Notes under the pieces: model-generated | Seen by the model: the letters and a program-made list of their open reading frames with translations, nothing else | The model's database searches: none | What the model was told of the DNA's origin: nothing | NCBI GenBank assembly: GCA_033439265.1 | Contig: JAVTVX010000012.1 | Span: forward strand, 5,011,001-5,075,000 | Source: Dillenia suffruticosa | Taxonomy: Eukaryota; Streptophyta; Magnoliopsida; Dilleniales; Dilleniaceae | Direction: 5' to 3' | Length of the DNA: 64,000 nt | Translations under genes and position numbers: made by a program | Shown: positions 45,252 to 57,766 of the stretch, one piece after another | Numbering within the stretch: position 1 is the stretch's first letter | How the letters are laid out: the number at the start of each line of letters is the position of its first letter

Positions 45252-45425
45252 TATACCAACTGATATCTAGAGTTATATTCTAACTAATTTGGTTCAGACT
45301 TGCAATGGCCCATTTAAAAGGACTATCCTCCCAACGTAATTTTTTTCATACCCAAATAACGAGTCAAATTTAAAAACTTGATTAAGAGAGTTAATACCAC
45401 ATTCCAGTAAACTAATTATCCGTTT
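45248..45425 (-). mobile_element. tRNA-derived SINE, tail extended by a GA microsatellite
   Basis: On minus it contains TTAATCAAGTTTTTAAATTTGACTCG (B-box region, split here as 45368-45393), then TTGCAAGTCTGAACCAAATT and GATATCAGTTGGTATAGTACG, the 3' block shared with the SINEs at 62.2 and 62.8 kb. The GA run follows immediately on minus. Confidence 0.6.
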
Positions 45426-45475
45426 GTTCCCTCTCTCTCTTCTCTTCTCTCCCAAGAAGGAAAATCACAAGATTA

Positions 45476-46485
45476 GAGATGGGTATCGGCCGATTTCGAC
45501 CCAGCAACCGGCCCAATAGTCCCGTGAAACCCGGATTCGAAACCGGCTCGGATTATAGTAAACTGGGACAGAACCGGCCCGGCTACATGATACGGCCCAA
45601 CTGGGATCGGCATGAAACCGGCTCGGCCCGAGAACTGGCTTGCTGGTTTAAAACCAAGAAGAGTGTCGTTCTCTGATCGAAATGGCATGGTTTAAAACCT
45701 TACCGTCAGAATCAAGATACACAGATCCTTCTGCGATCTTCTCGAGAGAGAGGTAGATAGACGAAGAGATGAAGCAAACCCTAGAAGAGTGTCCACTGGG
45801 AAAAGACCATTGATCGAAAGTGACAGTGAGGTGCATGTTCTTGTTGTAGACAAGACAAGGTCGGCAGACGAGAAATTTGATGAGGCCAACAAGGAGGAGA
45901 TCGAGGGAGCCGATGATAGGAAAGAGGAGAGAGGGGAGATAGGAAAGAGGAAAAGAGCGATGGGGATTGGGAACCAGAAAGGGCCGTCGCCGGAAAGTTC
46001 TAGGGCTTTGAGGATTGCGCGAGCGAAGGGTTGGAAGATCGTGTGGAGGTGGAGTGACCAATTGGAGTCGAGATTGATCAGACAGCTGAGGATTGTTGGT
46101 GGCGGTTTTGATGTAATTGTCGTCGGCGATGAAGATGACGACGGTAGGTTTGCGTCGGTCCACATGACAGTTGTGAGGGTTACTCGGATTCCGAAGTTTG
46201 GGACGCAGCTCTAGATTTGTTTTGTCCCTAGCCGTACACGTCACGATCCCTTCGGGTTCTTAAGAGGCTCTTGCATGTCCTAGTTTGAATCGGCCCGACA
46301 CGGCTCGACTCAGCGGGTTTGGTTCAGCGGACCGGGCCGGTTCCGATCAAAATTTTTTGAAACCAAACTGGCCTGATCTGGCCCGGCCCGGCCTAGCCCG
46401 AGATTTGTGTGGAACTGCAGCTGAACTGGCCCGCGGTTCTAGGGCACATGCGAAAACGGATCGACCCGGACCGGACCCATCTCTA
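45476..46485. mobile_element. hAT-like element with captured lipid-phosphatase fragment
   Basis: Ends are inverted: AGAGATGGGT at the left and ACCCATCTCT at the right. Both subterminal zones are full of CCGGCCCGG / GGCCCGGCCCG-type motifs, as in many plant hAT elements. The segment is much more GC-rich than its surroundings. It encodes no transposase. An 8-bp target duplication was not found. A phosphatase gene fragment occupies the centre. Confidence 0.7.
45700..46165 (-). pseudogene. Captured lipid phosphate phosphatase (PAP2) fragment
   Basis: On minus, one frame gives LINLDSNWSLHLHTIFQPFA and LKALELSGDGPFWFPIPIAL. After a shift near 45930 the next frame gives LLVGLIKFLVCRPCLVYNKN and FDQWSFPSGHSSRVCFISS. 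These include the PAP2 motifs K-x6-RP-like (KFLVCRP, shortened here) and PSGH. The third motif (SR...H...D) is missing. The closest recalled family is Arabidopsis LPPbeta (At4g22550). Frameshift and truncation mean no enzyme. Confidence 0.75.
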
Positions 46486-46884
46486 TTCATAATTAAAATT
46501 CAAATCTCAACCCGCCTGGTTGATATCAGTGTTACCAGTAAGTGAAATCTTTTACCTTTCACCGGAACCACTTTTAAGAAAATGAACCACCAGATTTTCT
46601 CTCAAAAATAAATTTTCTTAGATGTATGAATTAAAAATAATAATTAATTAATTAAACTTAAACATCATCAAAACACAAGACATTAAAGTTCCACCAACAT
46701 CTGGCTGCTTTCTAAACAACATAATTAATATGCAAGACATTCACTCCAAACGTAAAAGAGTTCTTCTTAACCATAGAAGCCATGAAACCATATCTCTCAA
46801 TTCATCTTCTTCAAAATCATCACCCACTCCTCCAACCCATCTCTTAAATAGAAATTTTTTGGTCTCACGGAGAAGAATTGAAGA
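46486..46884. other. Intergenic, no gene recognised
   Basis: AT-rich, with no named feature. Confidence 0.35.
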
Positions 46885-47215
46885 GGACATCTATGATTTC
46901 ACATTTTGATGCCAAGCAGAAAATAAGAGCATGAGGAGTGGATTCTAAAAGCCATCATGGGAAGAGTATTTGAACAAGCTCTCCATAGAAAACATTGAAC
47001 TTTCCGAGGAACATTTAAGTGCAACTTCCATACCTTCGGATCCTGCTGACAAGATGTTCCTTACCTCCTTTTACACGTCCCAATGAAGCGGCTGGGTGTT
47101 AGGGGCGGGCTCTCGACAGAAAAGACACCATTGGTTGCATCTTTCCTTATCAATCTATCTTCCAGAATCTGAGAAATAAGGGGAATTCCAAAAATAGCAT
47201 CCCAATCCACAGGAA
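46885..47215 (-). pseudogene. LINE fragment (RT C-terminus to zf-RVT)
   Basis: One minus frame reads VDWDAIFGIPLISQILEDRL, NGVFSVES, a stop, KVWKLHLNVPRKVQCFLWRA and CSNTLPMMAF. This is the region between reverse transcriptase and the zinc domain of plant L1 elements (W-K-L-x-V-P-x-K-V-x-x-F-L-W-R-A). Truncated on both sides. Confidence 0.8.
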
Positions 47216-47977
47216 GAGAAGTCTTCCAAAGTCTCCCCTGGTTTAGTAAATTAAAAAATTGTTCTTAAAATTCCAACTGCAATTCACAGCCTATGCCTTA
47301 ACTCATCAGATGTGACTGGTGAACTTTGTTTCCTTTCCTCACCCATTTCATTTTTGCAACTACAAACTAGGACTCAACCTTGTTAAATAGTTTTAAATGA
47401 CACCTAAACTCATCTTCCATGGCTACTTTTAATACAGTTCAACAACCGCTACCAACACCTTTACCAAACCTCTGCCATATTGTCGCCACAGGACTAATTA
47501 TTTTTCTAAAACATCATAAAATTACTACATTAATTACCAAAAGCTCAATCATTAACATTTTCCAGACAATTTGAACAAATTTATGGATCAAAATATAAAA
47601 TTAACATTCTCAATTGAACAAATTTAAAAAGTTAATAACTTGAATTATTTATTGTCCCCAAAACTTTCCTGAGGGTCTAGGTATGTTTGAGGGGCCATAA
47701 GGTTAGTAAGTGTTAAAAGTGAAACCGGGTTCACATCAAATCCGCAGAGTGGAAATTCCTTTTCTTGCAATAACCCTCACTTACATTAAATACAATTCTT
47801 TTATTATTTGATAAATAATATGCAAAATCTCAATCAATATGAAAAAGAAACATAAGGATCAAGACCCCATTCCATAAGAATGAGCAACAACTGAAATTTA
47901 TTGATGAAAATAAGCTAATAAAACCTTGGGACAACACACGCACGGATACAAAATAATGTATTTATTACTCGAGTACA
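47216..47977. other. Intergenic, 3' side of the LEA-like gene
   Basis: AT-rich, no gene. A more GC-rich stretch at 47640-47780 is not recognised. Confidence 0.35.
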
Positions 47978-48277
47978 TTATTCCATTTTAAACAATGATT
48001 TTTCAGGTGGAAGATTAGTGGCATCACGAGTAACATTAGCAGAGTCCCGAGCAATGGAAGCGACCGTACCGCCAGACGGAGTTGGAGCATCTGTGGTGCC
48101 ACCACCTCCACCTCCGCGAGAAGGCTTGGGGTCTAGATGCCCCTGAGTGCCATATCCTTTGAGCTTGTAATCTTCCACGTCTCTATAATTTACATACGGA
48201 CTTGTCTCTAAAGGTAGGCCTTCTAAATTTTGAGTACCTCTCTCCCTCTTGTTGCTTGCTTCTTTTGTGCCCTCCAT
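47978..48277 (-). CDS. Small seed-maturation/LEA-like protein
   Basis: 99 residues from ATG 48277. The sequence is strongly hydrophilic: MEGTKEASNKRERGTQ, NLEGLPLETSPYVNYRDVED, YKLKGYGTQGHLDPKPSRGG, then a Gly run and a Ser/Thr/Ala tail. The block LEGLPLE-SPYV-Y-D-EDYK--GYGT-GH is recalled from small plant seed-maturation proteins (Glycine PM-type, Arabidopsis SMP1-like). Such proteins are thought to be intrinsically disordered and desiccation-protective. An in-frame upstream extension to 48382 would lack an ATG start and is probably 5' UTR. Four ACGT cores lie 100-150 bp upstream, as expected for an ABA/seed-regulated gene. No intron is needed. Confidence 0.7.
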   Translation of the reverse strand: MEGTKEASNKRERGTQNLEGLPLETSPYVNYRDVEDYKLKGYGTQGHLDPKPSRGGGGGGTTDAPTPSGGTVASIARDSANVTRDATNLPPEKSLFKME

Positions 48278-48372
48278 ATTTTTTCTCTTTGTTTTGTAGT
48301 CCCAACTTAAATTTTTCCTCTCCCTCTCTTGTTCAGCCAACCAAAGGATTTTCTGCATAAGTAGTAGTGTGG

Positions 48373-48428
48373 CACGTGACACGTAATTGAGTACGTGCCC
48401 AAGTTTTATGAGGGGGCAGCATTTACGT
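48373..48428 (-). promoter_or_regulatory. ABRE/G-box cluster
   Basis: Four ACGT cores in 55 bp: CACGTG at 48373-48378, ACGT at 48381, TACGTGCC at 48392 and TTTACGTGGC at 48422. Clustered ABREs upstream of a LEA-like gene point to ABA and seed-stage bZIP control. The binding itself is inference. Confidence 0.7.
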
Positions 48429-48579
48429 GGCAGCTAGGTAAGGAGATAGCTGGTCTCAGGAGCTGGTTCACCGGCATTTGTTTGATTTTCGATTTCGAGT
48501 GAGATAAGAACGAGAGGTCCATTTGGATAAATATTAATTTTGAGGAGTTCTCTTTACTAAAATGCCTGAATTTTTTATC

Positions 48580-48754
48580 GGTACATTTTTTTTTTACTAT
48601 ATCTTTTCGTTAATTTGGTTTGAAATTCATAATAATTCATTTAAAAGGTTATCCTTCCGACGTAATCTATTCCCCACCCAAATCGTGAATTGAATTTGGG
48701 ATCTTGGTTAAAAAATTTAATATCTCATCCCACTAAGTCGGCTAGTCGTTGGTA
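48580..48754 (-). mobile_element. tRNA-derived SINE
   Basis: On minus it begins ACCAACGACTAGCCGACTTAG (first 20 bases form the A-box region). AACCAAGATCCCAAATTCAA (B-box) follows, then the family 3' block, and it ends in A-rich sequence. Confidence 0.6.
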
Positions 48755-49314
48755 TTTTTGATCGGTATATGGCACAATAGGAAAACAAGGTGAGATTTTA
48801 TTAGTTAAATTCTAGTACTTAATAAGAGAATTTATTCTTGCAAAAAAATAAAAACTCTACAAAAATTGTAAAAAGGAATAATATTTTGATAACGAGAATA
48901 TAAGTCAACTATAATGAAGAGAATAAAATACTTAAATAGATTTGAATTGAAGTAAAAACTCAACAAACATTAAACAAATTCTCTAAAATAGAAAACTGAT
49001 AATGAAGTTGCAAAACAGATCAGACTAAAATAAAATTTTACAAACCTTAAAAAAAATAAATATGCAAAAAATAAATTAAAAACTAATAAGAAAAAAATAG
49101 AAATTCGCTCAATAGCCTCTGCGTATTGCCTTGACCATCTCCCTTGATTGTCAAGTTCCGTGAGTGTCGTGATGGGTACCACTATGATCGTAATTAGTGA
49201 TTGGTTTGAATATTTGAGTTTGTTGACTGCAAATAAGATATTGGGTACCATTTTTGGGTTCAAACCGAATGTGGCAACAGAATAGGAGTTTTTTTTTTTT
49301 TTTTTGTACCCTTG

Positions 49315-49510
49315 GATTTGGTCTACCACACGGACTCTAAAACTTCACCTCGATTAATCCGGATAGACCCTACTGAGATCCTTCTTAGGGGGTAAGGATC
49401 TCCCAACATAGTCAACTCCATACTCAAATTATGAGTTAAATTCATAACCTTAATTAAGGGATACAATGACCTACCCGTTATACCAACTATTCGTCGGTAG
49501 AAACGGGAGT
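49315..49510 (-). mobile_element. tRNA-derived SINE, divergent subfamily
   Basis: On minus it begins ACCGACGAATAGTTGGTATA. AAGGTTATGAATTTAACTC is the B-box region. The 3' block TCCGGATTAATCGAGGTGAA ends the unit. That 3' block is the undecayed form of the tail seen in many SINE relics of this window. Confidence 0.6.
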
Positions 49511-51490
49511 TTATGAATCCAAATAATGGCCTCTCAAATCTCACCCCAATGAAGACCCAAATTAAACCTAATATCACAAACCGTCAAACGAGGCCCAGAT
49601 TTGCAGATTGGGCCTATATAGATCGACTCGGCCCGGCTAACTCCAGGCTCCAACTAAAGGAAGTGGGCTAAATATGAACCATTCTAGGAATTTATTGGCG
49701 TTCACAAAGGGCACCTGGACACCAATGTAGGTTGGCTTAACTAGATATAGGGTTGTGTATCTTTAAGCATGATCGAGATTCGACTTCCGCTGGGAGTATC
49801 GAGCCCTCATGTGTATGAAGCGTTCCACGTTGATAATTTGATACCATGTGATAAACGTATAATTGATTTAGTGAAATAGAGTGATAAATATTTTAATTAA
49901 ATTTAAATTTAAAAATTTAAAAATAAAACAATTTATGTTGAAAAAGTCACTCTCTAAAGAAGATGTCATAGATATTTAAATTAAATTAATTAAAATATAA
50001 TTTTAGAGAGCCGTGGTGGTAAAAAAATATGGCACGGTGTGTGATATTTTCAGTACCAGAGCACTCTTTTGGATCTAGGCGGAATGGCCTAAATTTGCTC
50101 ATGCATGTATGGTTGGAATCATAATGGGAAATTTTCCAAAGAGAAGCTAGTTCCTTTGTACTAAACCAATCACCGTACTCCATTAAATAACTAGAAAAGG
50201 CCAAAATCACCATTTTTTTTTCTTTTTTTCTTTTTCTTTCTGGTGGCACTGTGCGTACTCGAAGCAACACGAGAAAAGTTAAAAGGTATTTAATCGATAC
50301 ACGGGGCAGCCGTATAAGGTTTTACCGATCATGAAAGCACATTTTCCAATTAAAACCGAATAATTGTGGCATCTAATACCCATAAAAAAGGACTTAGTTC
50401 AATAAATTTACAAGCAGCTAAAGTTAGCACTTGAATGAAACCCCCATCCCATGTTTTCATAATTTCTCGTTAATGACATTTTAATTGCTCTCATCTGCTT
50501 CGCTAGTATGGTTGGCCCAAAAATGATGAAGTGTACAAAATATGAAGGCGATTGCTCAGCTAACATGAAAATCAACACGTCACCCTTTTTTAATGGGAGT
50601 TTTTAAGGTTCATGTGTTGAAATATCTGCACATAAGAAATTTCTTGGATTTTATAGAACATGAGGCAATCAAAGTTCATAGCAGCATGAAAGTTTTTGAA
50701 TTTTATAAATCCTTTCCTCAATCCATAATTCTTAATAATAAAGTCAAATACACCGAGCCAGAAATACAACAGCCCCCCCCCCCTAATTTCTGGGAAATCT
50801 CCTTGTTTCCTTCCTCAGAGAACATCATCATCGTAGGTTAGATTTATTTTAAGTTGCAAAAGTGTGAAAAATAAATCACAAGAATAAAGATCGGATTTTC
50901 GGATGGTACCTCAATTTGTAGATTTTTAAAAATTTGAACCGTAAATCTTTTCAAACAAAATCATGTGGTTGGGACGATGATTACGAAAAAAATCTATCAC
51001 CACAATTTCATGATATCTCTATCCTAAATTAAGTGATCTAAATGACGGGAGAAAATTTATTACTTAAAAATTTCTCAATCTCTCGATATTTTCATTTTAA
51101 AAGATACGTGTTTTCTTGGTCTCTCAATATCTCTGTTTCTCAGCCATCACAATAGCTTGATTATCCTATCACTCATGTTTTTCGAGAAGTTAATTCAAAA
51201 AATGAGTGGTATGAGAGATAATAGGGGAGTTAAGAGAAGTTGAGGAAGTTATCTCATTATCCTAAATTTAAAAAAATTAGAATTAAATTATTTTTATTTT
51301 TTATTTTTTATTTTTAATACAAAAAATAAGAAATGTCCGGCATGCCAACTAATATCATCAAACACTAACAACCATTTTTCAAGAATTCACTAAAGAACGG
51401 AAAGGCTAATAATATTTTGGAGAAACAACTTTTTGTCGTCTCGTATTTTTCAAATTGTTTTCAAATTCCACAATTAATTTTTCCATTTTT
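49511..51490. other. Intergenic downstream of the subtilase
   Basis: A SINE tail relic lies at 49850-50005. A C10 run is at 50773-50783. The segment 50990-51130 is mixed in composition but unrecognised. The 3' UTR of the subtilase gene lies just below 51491. No gene. Confidence 0.4.
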
Positions 51491-53755
51491 CTAGGTCCAA
51501 CTAAAAGCAACCGGGCTCCCAACTACATGTGTCCCATCAGACCACTCAATCCTCCCAAAGATATTCGTATTGGGCGCCATCGAGCTTACCGTGAACGTCA
51601 CCGTGTACGATTTCTTCTCGTTTGTTTCGGAGAAAGTCAAGGATTCGGGGTTGACCGAGATCATGGCAGACTCTGACGGTGATGAAATCGTGACCTTGTA
51701 CGTTCCTGCAGCTCCGACGTTGGTGAGAGTACGAGTATATTTCACTACCGTGGACCCTCCCTCGGTTGATTGCAGCGGGACGGCAAAAGATGGGTAGTTG
51801 AGTTCGGTCGCCCTGTAATTTTTACTCCCGTCACATGTGAAGTTTTTTCTGGAGACGGTGCTTATCTGCGACGCGCTGTAGTTTAAGGAACATAGGAAGT
51901 TGAGATAGTCGTCGGTTGTGATATCATAGACGAGACCTGGGTTGAGGGCTGATACGGGGTCCACGTGTCCGGATCCGAAATCAAATGGCGTGGCCGCCTT
52001 CCCAGTTGAGACATCTTCAATAATTTTCCCGTTTTTGTAAGCGGTGTAAGCCGTAGTCATCAAAGCCGAGCGAATCGCGGCTGGGCTCCATTCAGGATGA
52101 GCCGCTTTGATAAGTGCAGCTAAGCCGCTAACATGTGGGCACGACATTGAAGTACCCGAAATGATGTTAAACCCGACCCGTCTTGTATCTACGGCTAAGC
52201 CAGTGGGTCCTAAGTTTCCGGACCAACCAGCTAGGATGTTGACACCTGGCGCAATTAAATCAGGCTTCAGGATCTCGGGACTGACAGAGTTAGGCCCGCG
52301 TGAGCTAAAAGCCGCAACCACAGGTGACGGTTCTACCCCAACTTTTGTTCCTTCAAACATAATGGTCACAGTCGGTTTCGGATCTGAGAGCAAGTAATCC
52401 CTTATCTCATCACCATTTTTCTCACCCACCGCCGTCGCCGGAAGTAAGTGGGCGTCCGCCACCAGCTCCTCCCCGTTCGCTGCCGTGTTTGCCAACACCA
52501 TCCCGGCTCCTCCAGCAGCTTTGACCACCGCACCCTTTTGGACTCTAGCGTTCACTCCTCGATCACACAGCACAATCTTACCCGAAACCATATCGGGTAT
52601 CAAAGAACCCATCATACACAAATTCCCATTTGTGGCATTACTAGCATTTCCGGCATAAATAAAAGGCAAAAGAGTAGAAGGAAGTGACTGCCCTTTGTAA
52701 AGCGAAACACCGGAATAGTTTTTGCCATTCCCAAGGCTAACAAACGCCGGAAAATCCCGGTCCAGAGTTCCGGCACCTACAGTAGTAATCCACGGTGCCA
52801 CGTTGGACAAACTGTTCGATGTTGGACCGGCATTGCCTGCGGAGCAGGAAACAAATATGCCCTTATCAATAGCAGCAAATGCACCAATAGCAACGCTATC
52901 CCGATAATAATCCGACATTCCGCCTCCGAGAGAAAGAGAGAGAACATTCACATTGTCCGCTATTGCGCTATCTATTGCAGCCAATATGTCGGAGCTAAAA
53001 CAACCTCCAATCCAGCAAACCTTATACACTGCAACACGCGCTTGAGGAGCCATCCCACGAGCTGTGCCGGACGCGTAGCCTAATAGGCTCGCATTTTCAA
53101 CCATAGATCCACCCGCAGTTGTGGATGTGTGAGTTCCGTGGCCGTCATCGTCGCGGGGAGATTTAGATTCCTTGGATTCGTCGACGTGACCAAGTGTCGC
53201 CTCGTAACCTTTGGAAAAAAACCTTGCTCCAATCAATTTTCGGTTGCAGTTGGTTTTGTTAAAATTTGTTCCCTCCTCACACGCGCCTTTCCACATGCTC
53301 GGCACGGGACCGAGTCCGCTGTCGTCGAAGCTCTTGCTCTCCGGCCAAACACCCGTGTCTAGAACTCCGATGATGACTTCGCTTTGTATGTCCGATGCTG
53401 GGAAAACTCCCACGCTTTTGTCAAGTCCGAGGAATTCAGGAGTGCGAGTCGTGTGAAGCTCGTATTTAATTTCAGGCAATACAGACAAAATCCCCGGTAG
53501 GGATTGAAGAGCTTTCGCTTCGTCTTCTGTTAATCGTGTCGAAAATCCGTGGATTGCATTGGCGTAAGTGTAGATCATCTCGGCTGATTTGGAGACAGAT
53601 TTGAGGGAAGAATCGAACCATTGAGTGTGCTCGGCGAATGCGGTTGGCATTTTCGATTTCTCCATATGAACGATGAATGTTTTCTTTGTAATTGATGCAT
53701 TGCAAAAATTTACTAGTATGAAGACAACAGCAAGAGAGAATATCTTCATTTTCAT
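51491..53755 (-). CDS. Subtilisin-like serine protease (SBT1 type)
   Basis: Intronless, 754 residues, ATG at 53755 (an alternative Met two codons on). Domains in order: signal peptide 1-20; I9 propeptide about 26-105; S8 catalytic domain with Asp133 (DTGVWPES), His206 (DGHGTHT), oxyanion Asn308 (SAGNAGP) and Ser536 ([11 protein letters not shown]); a PA domain inserted at about 350-460; and a C-terminal fibronectin-III-like domain at about 655-753 ending FSWT. Length and layout match Arabidopsis SBT1.7/ARA12 relatives, secreted proteases acting in the cell wall, for example on pectin-modifying proteins or peptide precursors. All catalytic residues are present and the frame is clean, so it should be active. 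The exact orthologue cannot be fixed without a tree. Confidence 0.95.
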   Translation of the reverse strand: MKMKIFSLAVVFILVNFCNASITKKTFIVHMEKSKMPTAFAEHTQWFDSSLKSVSKSAEMIYTYANAIHGFSTRLTEDEAKALQSLPGILSVLPEIKYELHTTRTPEFLGLDKSVGVFPASDIQSEVIIGVLDTGVWPESKSFDDSGLGPVPSMWKGACEEGTNFNKTNCNRKLIGARFFSKGYEATLGHVDESKESKSPRDDDGHGTHTSTTAGGSMVENASLLGYASGTARGMAPQARVAVYKVCWIGGCFSSDILAAIDSAIADNVNVLSLSLGGGMSDYYRDSVAIGAFAAIDKGIFVSCSAGNAGPTSNSLSNVAPWITTVGAGTLDRDFPAFVSLGNGKNYSGVSLYKGQSLPSTLLPFIYAGNASNATNGNLCMMGSLIPDMVSGKIVLCDRGVNARVQKGAVVKAAGGAGMVLANTAANGEELVADAHLLPATAVGEKNGDEIRDYLLSDPKPTVTIMFEGTKVGVEPSPVVAAFSSRGPNSVSPEILKPDLIAPGVNILAGWSGNLGPTGLAVDTRRVGFNIISGTSMSCPHVSGLAALIKAAHPEWSPAAIRSALMTTAYTAYKNGKIIEDVSTGKAATPFDFGSGHVDPVSALNPGLVYDITTDDYLNFLCSLNYSASQISTVSRKNFTCDGSKNYRATELNYPSFAVPLQSTEGGSTVVKYTRTLTNVGAAGTYKVTISSPSESAMISVNPESLTFSETNEKKSYTVTFTVSSMAPNTNIFGRIEWSDGTHVVGSPVAFSWT

Positions 53756-55859
53756 GGGGGTTGAAAGAGCAGAGTAGGATTTAGAGAAGCTGCATTTTAT
53801 TATGCAAGAGATTTGTGTGCGCGCGTGCGTGAGAGAGAGAGAGAGAGAGAGAGGGGTGGGGACGAGGGTGTGGAGTGTCCGTCTTCAGTGAATGATTGCG
53901 TTAAGACAAATTTGGGGGCAGGAGAGTGGGGGGACAAAGCCTCGGGCGAAATGAAAATATTCTGCCTTCATCACGAGTGTGCCCCTCTCTCTCTCCCTCC
54001 CTCCCTCTCTCTCCCTCTTTTCTCCGTGTATGTACATACTCCCGACACCCTTTCTCCTTCGCAGTATTAATTTAAATTAGATTTATTTTTTTCTACGAGA
54101 TTAGATAATGATTATTAAACAATTAGTGATTACTAAAGTAACGACAAACGACTAGGCATCGGGACAATATGAAATTAGAAACATTAGAACAACAAACTAT
54201 GAATTGTCCCGCACGCACCGCAAAACTCTTTCTCCTAAAATTGAGAATATATATTAAAATAATTTTTTAACATTATTGCTCGAGTTCACTATTTTTTACT
54301 ATTTCTCTTAGAAGTTGGTAAAATAATGAGGGAGAACCCATGTGAAGGAGGACCTACAAGGGAGGATAATTCATGATCGGCAATCAAGGGAAGTTGGAAA
54401 TTGTTGTGGGATATATTTATTTTTTCTTAATTTTCCATATCAGATGACTTTCCAGATTTCAACTTCTGATTAACTCATTCTGATTTACAACAGTAATGGC
54501 GTCCTCCAAGAAAGAGAAACGACAAAGACGAGCAATTGAATCCTGACGTATACTCAGAGAGACCACGGATGTTGTGTATGAGTGTGCACATTCTACAGTG
54601 TTGGTGAGAATGTGAAGAGATACAGAGAGCTGAGTAGTGGAGGTGTCACCAACCAACCAACTTCTTCACACTTGCTTTTACGGCGGACATGTATACGTCA
54701 CGGGATTTTCTCGGTTTCGACCTTTTAAAAAAATAAATAAAAATATTGAATAAAAATCAAATCTTAAATGAGACTCTAAAATAACATATATATTAACTAA
54801 TTTTTTTATTAAATATTTATTTAAATTGATTAAAACATGCAATAATTTATATTAAGAATTATCAAGAAAAATTAAAATTTGACCCATTTAATGAATGATT
54901 TATTTCTTGCCTCTTATATATTTGAAAAACAAATGAGAAACCTAATTACAAAAATAAAAAGAAAGTCGGATGAAGTAATTTTTATATATTAAGGGATTGG
55001 ATTTAAATAATTATATAATTTAAAATCTTTCTTCGTATAAAAATTTTTGAATTTGATTTTTTTTATTATCTGATTTCAAACGATAATAACAATAACAATA
55101 ATAATAAATTTTATAATTCGTATAACATATTTCACAACAAAAATTCAAATGAAATCAACTAGAATAAAAATGGAGTTTTGCTAATCAGCTAGAAAAATGT
55201 TTACATGTCTCATACCACAGTAAGGTCATGGTGATAAATTCTTTTGAGATAATATTTGCAGTTTCTACAATGGATGAGATAACATCAACATTGCATTGCG
55301 ACTATGATAGCCATCTTTTCTTTCAAAAAAAAAAAAAAGAAAGAAGAAATTTAATTTTTTATTAGGTCAAGCATAATTTTTGTCAAAAATTAATATGCCA
55401 AAATCAATTTTGTTTTATTTATTTCAAAATTTAAAATTATTATTTTATATCAACATAATTTCGACTACATCATAACAAAAATAATGTGCATGATATGATT
55501 ATGTTTTTTTTAATTTGACTATCAATATTCTAAAATTCGATTAATTTAGTTTGAATAGTCATGAGAGTCAATTGGGAGTCTACAAAACCACGGTCAATGA
55601 TAAATGATTACATTCTTTATAGACGAAATGCACAACAATAATAAAAAGTTATTATGCAAAATAAGGGTTAAGAGATCAAAATTAATAAATAAAAGAAAAT
55701 TTAATATTAATTGAAATATTTTATTTTATACTTTAATTATCAGTTTCGATATACTTGAGCATGAAATTTATTTTATATTTTAATTAAAATATTTGTAAAA
55801 TACAAAAAACACATAAATTTCTAATACGTGACGTTACAAAAGACAACTGTTTTATCCAT
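53756..55859. other. Upstream region of the subtilase
   Basis: Promoter side of the protease gene, with a GA run at 53828-53855 and CT-rich runs at 53988-54020. Further out is AT-rich DNA without a recognisable gene; the open frame at 54459-54656 (minus) shows no domain. Confidence 0.45.
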
Positions 55860-56035
55860 AGATAGTTAGTCAAGTAGATAGATTATTCGATTATTTAATT
55901 AAAATTATCAGTTTGATTCATGATTTAGATATGGAGTAACTACGTTGGAGAGATCCCTATTTTTTGAAGTGAGTTTTTATATGGATCAGTTTGGATTAAT
56001 CAGGATAAAGTGTTTAATATTGCACCGTTTGGGAA
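55860..56035 (+). mobile_element. tRNA-derived SINE
   Basis: Contains TAGTTAGTCAAGTAGATAGA (A-box-like), ATCAGTTTGATTCATGATTT (B-box-like) and the 3' block GGATCAGTTTGGATTAATCA followed by GGATAAAGTG. The same order occurs in the other SINEs listed. Confidence 0.55.
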
Positions 56036-57411
56036 GTGACCCAAGTAGAAAAAAAAAAAAAGAAAGAAGAAGACAAACTTGTTGTCTTGGTACCCATAAA
56101 GTGGGCCCGGTCTAAAGATCACGTGCGTTGGTTTGAACAGTGAGATTGGACGGTAACAATAGCACGTAAAGCGTCTGATTTGATTACTTTTTGTGATGCC
56201 GATAATTATTTTTTGACAGCGGAATATCTTTACGAAGTCTGTGAGTTCTTTTGTGCAGAAACCAAAAGAGACTTGAGGGGGAAGTATAAGAACCGGTGAA
56301 TATTTTCTTTTTTCCTTTTACATCGATATTCGAATCCAAACATATTACATGAGGGGGGAGAGAAAGAGAAAGGTAACACCGGAGCCGATTCATTGGCGAA
56401 CAGGTGAATATTTAAAGGAGAGGGTGATGTAACCCTCATGATCTCGTGTTGAAAAAGAGTTGCGCCCATAAAGAGCAAGTTGTTTCTGTTTCAACCACAG
56501 TGCAAAGCAAGGCATTAGTTGTCATATAGCTGTTATGTCCTGCTGCAGTTGGAAAGCATAATGGTATTTCAATAAAAGAAAAAGAAATTTTCTAAGATTT
56601 TAATTGTCATTGCTATTTGGAATCTGTGGGGGATTAGATTTTTTTTTTAGGATATAAAAATGATAACAATTATGAAAATATATATATCGATGAAAGTTCA
56701 AATATTAAAATTTAAAAAAATATTTAAATAAAAATTTTTTACAATTTCAATATAGGGATTAAATCATTATCGATTTTTTGAGAGATATTAATTTAATAAC
56801 TATAAATCTTGTGAGTGTCAATATACATGATGAGTGCAAAACATAGATCCTTAATTTATCAAAATAAATTTGAAGTTTTTTAGCACATATCTATAGAATA
56901 AACTACGAAACTTTTGACTTATGCCCTAGGAATTTTTTTTGGAATTTTTTTTTGTAATTTTTTAGATTCTCAATTTCAAGTCTTCTGTCTCAAGTTTTAT
57001 TTGAAAAGGTTAAGACTAGTTTTAACTAAAACTACATAGATCTTTTAATAAAAAAAAATTATTAATGCAATAAAGTTTAATATTTTTTATGAAAAAATTT
57101 GACTTTCGTATACAAAATTTTATTTTATATTTATACTTTTCGGTTAATTACTAATAAATAAAATAAGTTCAAAATTTTCAAACACCGTTGAATTACATAT
57201 CACGCGGCTAGTAATGCTGTCTCCTTGGGAATTGCAAAACCAATCAAAAAAGGAAGAAAAGGTTTATTTAATTTTTTAATGTCATCGGGAAAAATAAACC
57301 GGAGAAACAGGCACTTGACTCAAGGAGGAAGCAAGGACTGAAACTTAGGGAACGGAACAGGCAAAAACAAACAGTACTCTCATCATGGGGGCCCAAGTTA
57401 GCTCAAAGTTG
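56036..57411. other. Intergenic, no gene recognised
   Basis: 56090-56530 is of mixed composition with short open frames on minus but no domain. The rest is AT-rich. Confidence 0.4.
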
Positions 57412-57699
57412 GGTTATTTCCGAAAATAATATGAAAATTACACAAAATTCAAAAAATGTGTGATTTTTTTTTTCCCAACTCGAGATGTCGATATAAAAAA
57501 AATCGACTTTGAATTGATTTTTTTTAAATCAAATTTAAGTAATGATTGGTCAAGGAACACAAAAAAACAAAAGTCAATTTTGGTGAAATCGACTTTAAAG
57601 TCGTCGATTTCAGCAAAATCAACTTTTCTCTCCTCCTTTGCACGTCGTCCCCACTCTCCCTCTCCCTCACCCTCTCCCTCTCCCTCTCCCTCCCGAGCG

Positions 57700-57766
<67 letters not shown>

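Noticed and set aside
45789..46214. Open frame on plus inside the hAT-like element
   Set aside because: It is antisense to the lipid phosphatase fragment; the minus strand carries the recognisable motifs.
54459..54656. 65-codon open frame on minus upstream of the subtilase
   Set aside because: No domain, no clear splice sites and no promoter evidence.
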